From Shewanella abyssi (lineage in GTDB: Bacteria; Pseudomonadota; Gammaproteobacteria; Enterobacterales; Shewanellaceae), in assembly GCF_023284025.1 (NCBI RefSeq), contig NZ_JAKIKR010000004.1, positions 84,640-148,639 of the forward strand: a DNA stretch of 64,000 nucleotides. The letters are read 5' to 3'. Shown piece after piece: positions 59,313-64,000 of the stretch (positions are counted from its first letter, which is position 1; every line of letters starts with the position of its first letter). The notes under the pieces are model-generated. The model was not told where the DNA came from. It ran no database searches and was given only the letters and a program-made list of their open reading frames with translations. Both the position numbers and the translations under genes were made by a program.

Positions 59313-60284
59313 ATGCAAATGACATGGAAAAAAGGCGTCGGCATCGCGGTGGTAATCTTTTTTATTGGCTACTTTATGGCGGTTTGGTGGAGTGTTGCAC
59401 CTGACGTCATCGAACAAGACGTTTATCAGCAAGACAATGGAAGCCAAGTCACCGGTTATGCCACCACAACGTCGCTTATTTTAACCGTTGAGGCCTTGCT
59501 GGATAAGCCGGGCGGCTGGTTATCGAATGACGTTACTCCGCCATCGATCCTAATGGATAATATGCCAGCATTTGAATTTGGTGCGATTGAGCAGGCTCGT
59601 GATTTAGCACTTATTATGCGTAAGGAGTTTAGTCGTTCTCAGTCGCAATCTACGGCCGATAAAGACCTGCTTGCCGCGCATTCAAAGCTGAACATCGAGC
59701 ATACCAGTTGGTTGGTGCCCAGCGCTGAAGGTGAATATCGCGATGCGGTTAAGCTATTGAAACTGTATCGTGCTCGAATGATTGCCACCGATAATCCTGA
59801 TGCGCAGTTTTATGCCCGAGCAGACAATCTAAACGAATGGTTGAAAGAGATCCAAAAGCGCTTAGGCAGTATGTCGCAACGACTTTCAGCTAGCGTGGGT
59901 CAAGAAAGGCTAAATACCGACTTATCGGGTGACAGTTCAGCAAGCCAGTCTACACCAGGTTATGTGGCGCAAGAGATAAGGACCAGCTGGTGGAAAATAG
60001 ATGATGTTTTCTATGAGACTCGCGGCGCGACATGGGCACTGCTTAACTTCATGAAAGCCATAGAAGTTGATTTTGCTGATGTGCTAAAGAAAAAGAATGC
60101 TCAAGTGAGTTTGCGTCAAATCATTCGCGAACTCGAAGAAACACAACAATCCGTTTGGAGCCCATTGATCCTCAATGGTTCAGGCTTTGGGGTTGTCGCT
60201 AATCACTCGTTAGTGATGGCGAACTATATCTCCCGCGCAAATGCCGCGGTTATCGATTTAACTATCTTATTGACTCAGGGTTAA
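59313..60284 (+). CDS. DUF2333 family protein
   Basis: A 323-residue protein with one N-terminal membrane segment (about 8-28) and a helical periplasmic domain containing TTTSLILTVEALLDKPGGWL and IRTSWWKIDDVFYETRGATW, hallmarks of DUF2333. No function is known. It lies between the PCuAC gene and a TIGR04219 gene, 2 nt before the latter, so the three probably form an operon. Confidence 0.87.
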   Translation: MQMTWKKGVGIAVVIFFIGYFMAVWWSVAPDVIEQDVYQQDNGSQVTGYATTTSLILTVEALLDKPGGWLSNDVTPPSILMDNMPAFEFGAIEQARDLALIMRKEFSRSQSQSTADKDLLAAHSKLNIEHTSWLVPSAEGEYRDAVKLLKLYRARMIATDNPDAQFYARADNLNEWLKEIQKRLGSMSQRLSASVGQERLNTDLSGDSSASQSTPGYVAQEIRTSWWKIDDVFYETRGATWALLNFMKAIEVDFADVLKKKNAQVSLRQIIRELEETQQSVWSPLILNGSGFGVVANHSLVMANYISRANAAVIDLTILLTQG

Positions 60285-60286
60285 CT

Positions 60287-61024
60287 ATGAAAAAGACATT
60301 ACTGGCGTGTGCACTATTAGGCTCTTTGGTAGGCACTTCTGCTCATGCTGCTTCTGTTGTTGGATTTAAAGTGGGTGGCGATTATTGGCAAGCGGATACC
60401 AGTGGTACTTTTGCTGAAAGAGGCCAGCCACAGCAAGAGTTTAACTACAAAGACGATTCTCAAGGTAGCGTTTGGCTGGCGATTGAACATCCAATCCCGT
60501 TAGTGCCTAATGTTAAGATCCGTGAAAACCGTTTGGAAGGTAAAGGAAGCATGTCTGGTGCTGATTTTAGCTTTAACGATAATCGCTTCATTGGCGATGT
60601 TAATGCGACCACAGACTTGAGTAATACTGACTTTGTACTTTATTACGAAATTCTAGATAACGATATTGTGGCGTTAGATATCGGTGCAGCGTACAAAGTC
60701 ATGCACGGTGAATTCCGAGTGTCTGATGCTGGCCACCCAGAGTCAAAAGATATCGATAGCGGTATCGTGATGGGTTATGTCGATGCACAGATTGGTATTC
60801 CAGGTCTAGGTTTGTACGGTTTTGCTGATGTGATGATGGGCGTTGACGAGTCAAACGTTTACGATTATTCAGTCGGTCTTGGCTGGAACTTTGATGGTGC
60901 TGCAGTGGATTATCGCATCCGCGCCGGTTACCGTGACTTTAAGTTTGATGTTAATGGCTTTGACGGTGTGACAGCCGATATGCAGTTCAAAGGTTACTTT
61001 GCCGGCGTAGAATTGGTTTTCTAA
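60287..61024 (+). CDS. TIGR04219 family outer-membrane beta-barrel protein
   Basis: A 245-residue protein with a signal peptide (ends near AHA) and a beta-barrel whose pattern GFKVGGDYWQADTSGTF and FAGVELVF (terminal Phe) match the TIGR04219 family common in Shewanella and Vibrio. The role is unknown. It ends the PCuAC-DUF2333 unit and a terminator follows. Confidence 0.86.
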   Translation: MKKTLLACALLGSLVGTSAHAASVVGFKVGGDYWQADTSGTFAERGQPQQEFNYKDDSQGSVWLAIEHPIPLVPNVKIRENRLEGKGSMSGADFSFNDNRFIGDVNATTDLSNTDFVLYYEILDNDIVALDIGAAYKVMHGEFRVSDAGHPESKDIDSGIVMGYVDAQIGIPGLGLYGFADVMMGVDESNVYDYSVGLGWNFDGAAVDYRIRAGYRDFKFDVNGFDGVTADMQFKGYFAGVELVF

Positions 61025-61059
61025 GCCTTTATGACTCAAGCAAACTAATTTAGGTTTAA

Positions 61060-61088
61060 ATGCCAGTCGCTGAGACTGGCATTTTTTA
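61060..61088 (+). terminator. Terminator after TIGR04219 gene
   Basis: A perfect 9-bp ATGCCAGTC/GACTGGCAT stem with a 5-nt loop and six Ts. Confidence 0.92.
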
Positions 61089-61099
61089 TGTCTACACCG

Positions 61100-61543
61100 C
61101 TATGTTAAAGACGGGTAGTGTTCACTATTGAGGTTAAACAGGGCTAAATAGCTGGACAAGTTACTGCTGTCACCTTGCCAAGCTAGCTGGTTTAAGCCGT
61201 GCAATATAAGCCGTTGAGACTTACGTTCAAGCATCAGCTCCACCTCGAGCATTTGTTGGTATTCTATGTCGCTTAAGCAAGACTTACTCAGGCGACGCAG
61301 CTTTCTGTAGGGCAGAAGTACCTTTTCTTCCCACTTAAGCGTGTCTTGTTGTAGTGTTTGCCATTGGGTGGCAGACAGCAATTTCTCTCGGCTATCTAGC
61401 CAAAGTGCAAGCAGTAACAAGTTCACATTGACCTGATGTTCGTCCTGAAAACTTAGACACAGCTGCTGGTGTTTGTGGTAAATAGCGTCGCAGTCTTGCC
61501 ACAAACTCAAGTCTAATCTGTTGAAAAAGGTCATTAGCTTCAT
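61100..61543 (-). CDS. TIGR02444 (DUF2390) family protein
   Basis: A 147-residue soluble helical protein. The N terminus (RLDLSLWQDCDAIYHKHQQL) and VNVNLLLLALWLDSRE match the TIGR02444 family of unknown function, which often sits next to yheS in gammaproteobacteria. It is separated from yheS by a terminator-like hairpin. Confidence 0.8.
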   Translation of the reverse strand: MKLMTFFNRLDLSLWQDCDAIYHKHQQLCLSFQDEHQVNVNLLLLALWLDSREKLLSATQWQTLQQDTLKWEEKVLLPYRKLRRLSKSCLSDIEYQQMLEVELMLERKSQRLILHGLNQLAWQGDSSNLSSYLALFNLNSEHYPSLT

Positions 61544-61547
61544 CCAT

Positions 61548-61572
61548 TGAAAAAGGGACTCAAGGCCCCTTT
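61548..61572 (-). terminator. Terminator after yheS
   Basis: AAAGGG/CCCTTT arms with a 9-nt loop and a T-run on the minus strand, between yheS and the TIGR02444 gene. The stem is short. Confidence 0.6.
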
Positions 61573-61588
61573 GTTTTGTTCTATATGT

Positions 61589-63499
61589 TCAGACCGCAGC
61601 CCGAACACTTTGTTCAATCTTTTCAATCTCTTCTTGGACCTCTAGCCACTCCATCTCGCTCTCTTCTAACCCTTGGGTCAATGTTGTTCGTTCATTGAGT
61701 ACCTTGGTTAGCTTGGCCTTATTATCGGCGTCGTAGAGGCTGGCATCGGCAAGCATCTGCTCTAGTTCACTCAAGCGGTCATTTGCCTTTTGTTGCTCTT
61801 TTTCTAGCTTAATTTGGACTTTTCTTATTGGTGACAGCTTTTGCCTAAGTTCAGCTTCTAAGCGCTTTTGCTGTTTTTTGTCTTGAGTGGGTTTAGTCTC
61901 GGGGCCAGTATCGCTTTTGTTGGCGGCTTTTGCAGCCTCGAGTAGCCATTGGTGGTAATCGTCTAAATCGCCTTCAAAGCTTTTGACTTCGCCTTGATCC
62001 ACTAAGTAGTAATCGCTGCAGCTAAGGCGCAGTAAATGCCTATCGTGGGATACGATAATCATTGCCCCTTCAAATGACTGCAGCGCCATGGTGAGCGCGT
62101 GACGCATCTCTAAATCTAAGTGGTTGGTGGGTTCATCAAGTAGCAATAGGTTAGGGCGTTGCCAAACCAATAGCGCCAAGACTAAACGCGCTTTTTCGCC
62201 ACCAGAGAAGGGACGAACAGGTGCCACGGCCATATCGCCATTAAAGCCATAACCGCCCAAAAAGTTGCGTAGCTCTTGCTCTTTTGAATTAGGCGCTAGG
62301 CGTGCAAGGTGTTGTAGCGGCGTATCGTCTAAGCTCAAAAACTCTAATTGATGCTGGGCAAAGTAGCCAATGTTCAAGCCTGGATTGGGTTCAAATTTAC
62401 CTTTCATTGCCGAAAGCTCACCGGAAAGCAGTTTGACTAACGTCGATTTACCCGCGCCATTTCTGCCGAGCAAGCCGATACGTGCACCCGGCACCAAGTT
62501 TAACTGTACCTTTTTAAGGATCTCTGTTTCACCATAACCGATAGAAACCTGCTCCATGGTGACGAGCGGGTTTGGTAGTGCTTCAGGCTCTCTAAATGCC
62601 ATATGGAATGGGCTGTCAGCCTGTGATGGTAATAGCTCTGCCATGCGTTCAAGTGCCTTTAAACGACTCTGGGCTTGCTTTGCTTTACTGGCTTTATATC
62701 TAAAACGGTCCACAAATGACTGCATATGCGCCCGTTCTTTTTGTTGACGTTCGAAGGCCACTTGTTGCTGCGCCATACGCTCTGCACGGACCGCCTCAAA
62801 GGCGGTATAGTTACCTCTGTAGTAATTGAGTTTATGGTTTTCGACATGGACTATTTCATCAACAATGCCGTCGATAAAGTCACGATCGTGACTGATCAAA
62901 ATTAGGGTGCCTTGATAAGCTTTAATCCAGCCTTCTAACCAGTACATGGTATCTAAGTCTAAATGGTTGGTTGGTTCATCAAGTAGCAGTAAATCGGAGC
63001 GGCACAATAGCGCTTGGGCTAAGTTTAAGCGCATACGCCAACCACCCGAAAAACTTTTAACGGGGTTGGATTGATCGGCGTCACTAAAGCCCAGTCCAGC
63101 CAGTAAACTGGCCGCACGGCTATTAATCGCATAGCCACCAATGGCGTCTATTTTACCGTGTAGCAGGGCAATCTTATGACCGTCGTCAAGCTCTTGGGCC
63201 TGATGCAATTGCGCTTCAAGAGCGCGGTACTCTGTATCGCCGTCAATAACATATTCAATGGCTGCAACATCAAGTGCGGGTGTTTCTTGGGCCACGGTTG
63301 CGGTCTGCCAACCTGAAGGCATACTAAAGTCGCCTTTATCTAAACTTATCTTGCCTAGGATCAGCGCTAAAAGTGAAGACTTGCCGGTACCGTTGGCGCC
63401 CACTAGACCGACTTTATGGCCTGGGTAAATAGTTAATGAGGTTTCATCGAGCAGGGTTTTAGACCCGCGAACGAGTTGAGCTTGACTGATGGTGATCAT
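61589..63499 (-). CDS. yheS: ABC-F family ATPase YheS
   Basis: A 636-residue ribosome-associated ABC-F protein with two ATPase domains: Walker A GANGTGKSS and GRNGAGKST, signatures FSGGWRMRLNLAQAL and FSGGEKARLVLALL, and Walker B LLLLDEPTNHLDLD twice. The inter-domain linker (about 240-310) and the C-terminal Lys/Glu coiled coil (about 530-636) are present, with no membrane domain. E. coli YheS is 637 aa and its yheS-kef-yheV neighbourhood fits the yheV gene found here. Confidence 0.95.
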   Translation of the reverse strand: MITISQAQLVRGSKTLLDETSLTIYPGHKVGLVGANGTGKSSLLALILGKISLDKGDFSMPSGWQTATVAQETPALDVAAIEYVIDGDTEYRALEAQLHQAQELDDGHKIALLHGKIDAIGGYAINSRAASLLAGLGFSDADQSNPVKSFSGGWRMRLNLAQALLCRSDLLLLDEPTNHLDLDTMYWLEGWIKAYQGTLILISHDRDFIDGIVDEIVHVENHKLNYYRGNYTAFEAVRAERMAQQQVAFERQQKERAHMQSFVDRFRYKASKAKQAQSRLKALERMAELLPSQADSPFHMAFREPEALPNPLVTMEQVSIGYGETEILKKVQLNLVPGARIGLLGRNGAGKSTLVKLLSGELSAMKGKFEPNPGLNIGYFAQHQLEFLSLDDTPLQHLARLAPNSKEQELRNFLGGYGFNGDMAVAPVRPFSGGEKARLVLALLVWQRPNLLLLDEPTNHLDLEMRHALTMALQSFEGAMIIVSHDRHLLRLSCSDYYLVDQGEVKSFEGDLDDYHQWLLEAAKAANKSDTGPETKPTQDKKQQKRLEAELRQKLSPIRKVQIKLEKEQQKANDRLSELEQMLADASLYDADNKAKLTKVLNERTTLTQGLEESEMEWLEVQEEIEKIEQSVRAAV

Positions 63500-63656
63500 T
63501 TAGGCCGACTTGAGTCTGAGTGAAAGCAATTATTGCAGGGGATAATAGCCCAGAATCTAGTCTGACTGCTATGACCAAGCGGTAAAACTATCGCCATGGT
63601 TCGGCTTATTTGTGCTTTTATGGCAAAATGGCGCGAATTTACCCTTGGGGATCTGA

Positions 63657-63866
63657 TTGATGACCACCACTAAGAAAGTGAAAAAACGATTTGTTGCAGG
63701 CGCAAAGTGCCCGAAGTGCCGCGCAAAGGAGACTATCGTGCTATTTAAAGAAAATGGTATTGAAACGGTTGAATGTGTTGAGTGCGATTATCGTGAGCAG
63801 CAAACAGAAGAAAAAATCGCAAAAAAAGCGACCGGTGCGGTGATTGGTGTCTTTAAACCTGATTAG
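63657..63866 (+). CDS. yheV: YheV-family zinc-ribbon protein
   Basis: A 69-residue small protein with two CxxC pairs (CPKCRAKETIVLF and CVECDYRE), a zinc ribbon typical of YheV/TIGR02443. It is divergent from yheS. Its last 64 bp (63803-63866) recur inverted at the end of the window, so any second copy would be tail-to-tail with it. Confidence 0.9.
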   Translation: MMTTTKKVKKRFVAGAKCPKCRAKETIVLFKENGIETVECVECDYREQQTEEKIAKKATGAVIGVFKPD

Positions 63867-64000
63867 CCAATAGCAGGTTGTTAGCGACTGTACAGTTAAA
63901 CACACAGCTGTACAGTCGCTAACAACCTGCTATTGGCTAATCAGGTTTAAAGACACCAATCACCGCACCGGTCGCTTTTTTTGCGATTTTTTCTTCTGTT
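63803..64000. repeat. Perfect inverted repeat at the window end
   Basis: Left arm 63803-63895 and right arm 63908-64000 are exact reverse complements (93 bp, cut by the window end), with a 12-nt loop (TTAAACACACAG). The arms contain the last 20 codons of yheV. Either another inverted yheV lies beyond the window or this is a fold-back at a contig end. Confidence 0.95.

Overview
The window reads as a chromosomal segment of a marine gammaproteobacterium, most likely Shewanella. This rests on the gene order mgtE-ptsO-rapZ-ptsN-hpf-rpoN-lptBAC-kdsCD-yrbG-mlaFEDCB-ibaG-murA, then degS-degQ-zapG-zapE-rplM-rpsI, then yjeT-purA-motX-rnr-rlmB. A lipoprotein decaheme cytochrome of the OmcA/MtrC type and a Shewanella-style dmsABGH set support it. 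The genus call is from remembered gene order and protein families, not from a search. No rRNA, tRNA, CRISPR array, transposase or integrase was seen.

Layout. 1-9.6 kb (minus strand): Mg2+ transport, nitrogen-PTS, sigma-54, LPS export and Kdo synthesis. 9.8-14.5 kb (plus): the Mla phospholipid transport operon, ibaG and murA. 14.6-18.9 kb: an accessory block with a 7-TM histidine kinase, a response regulator with an ArsR-like output domain, an Ig-domain octaheme lipoprotein and a small membrane protein. 19.1-22.3 kb (minus): DegS, DegQ, ZapG. 22.4-30.8 kb (plus): zapE, rplM-rpsI, yjeT-purA, motX, rnr-rlmB. 31-41.7 kb: three peptide-related genes (S9 oligopeptidase, Oar-like TonB receptor, S46 dipeptidyl-peptidase) and a DUF481 porin around the rpsF-priB-rpsR-rplI operon. 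41.8-45.8 kb: dnaB, alr and an Omp85/D15-like barrel protein.

45.8-55.9 kb is the main accessory respiratory region. A dmsA-dmsB-dmsG-dmsH operon lacks the dmsE/dmsF electron conduit and is bracketed by two copies of the last 102 bp of the D15-like gene, about 89% identical. This suggests the operon arrived by recombination at that gene's 3' end. Next come an orphan decaheme outer-membrane cytochrome and, divergent from it, two overlapping LysR regulators.

56-64 kb: dusA, followed by a small phage-shock-like operon (secreted protein, 35-aa membrane peptide, PspC-like protein) behind a strong sigma-54 promoter candidate. Then come a crotonase, a copper chaperone (PCuAC), DUF2333 and TIGR04219 proteins, a TIGR02444 protein, the ABC-F protein YheS, and YheV. 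The window ends inside a perfect inverted repeat of the yheV 3' end (arms at least 93 bp), which is either a real tail-to-tail duplication or an assembly artefact.

The best candidates for something undescribed are the kinase/regulator/octaheme block, the dms operon with its orphan decaheme cytochrome and LysR pair, and the sigma-54-driven small-protein operon beside dusA.
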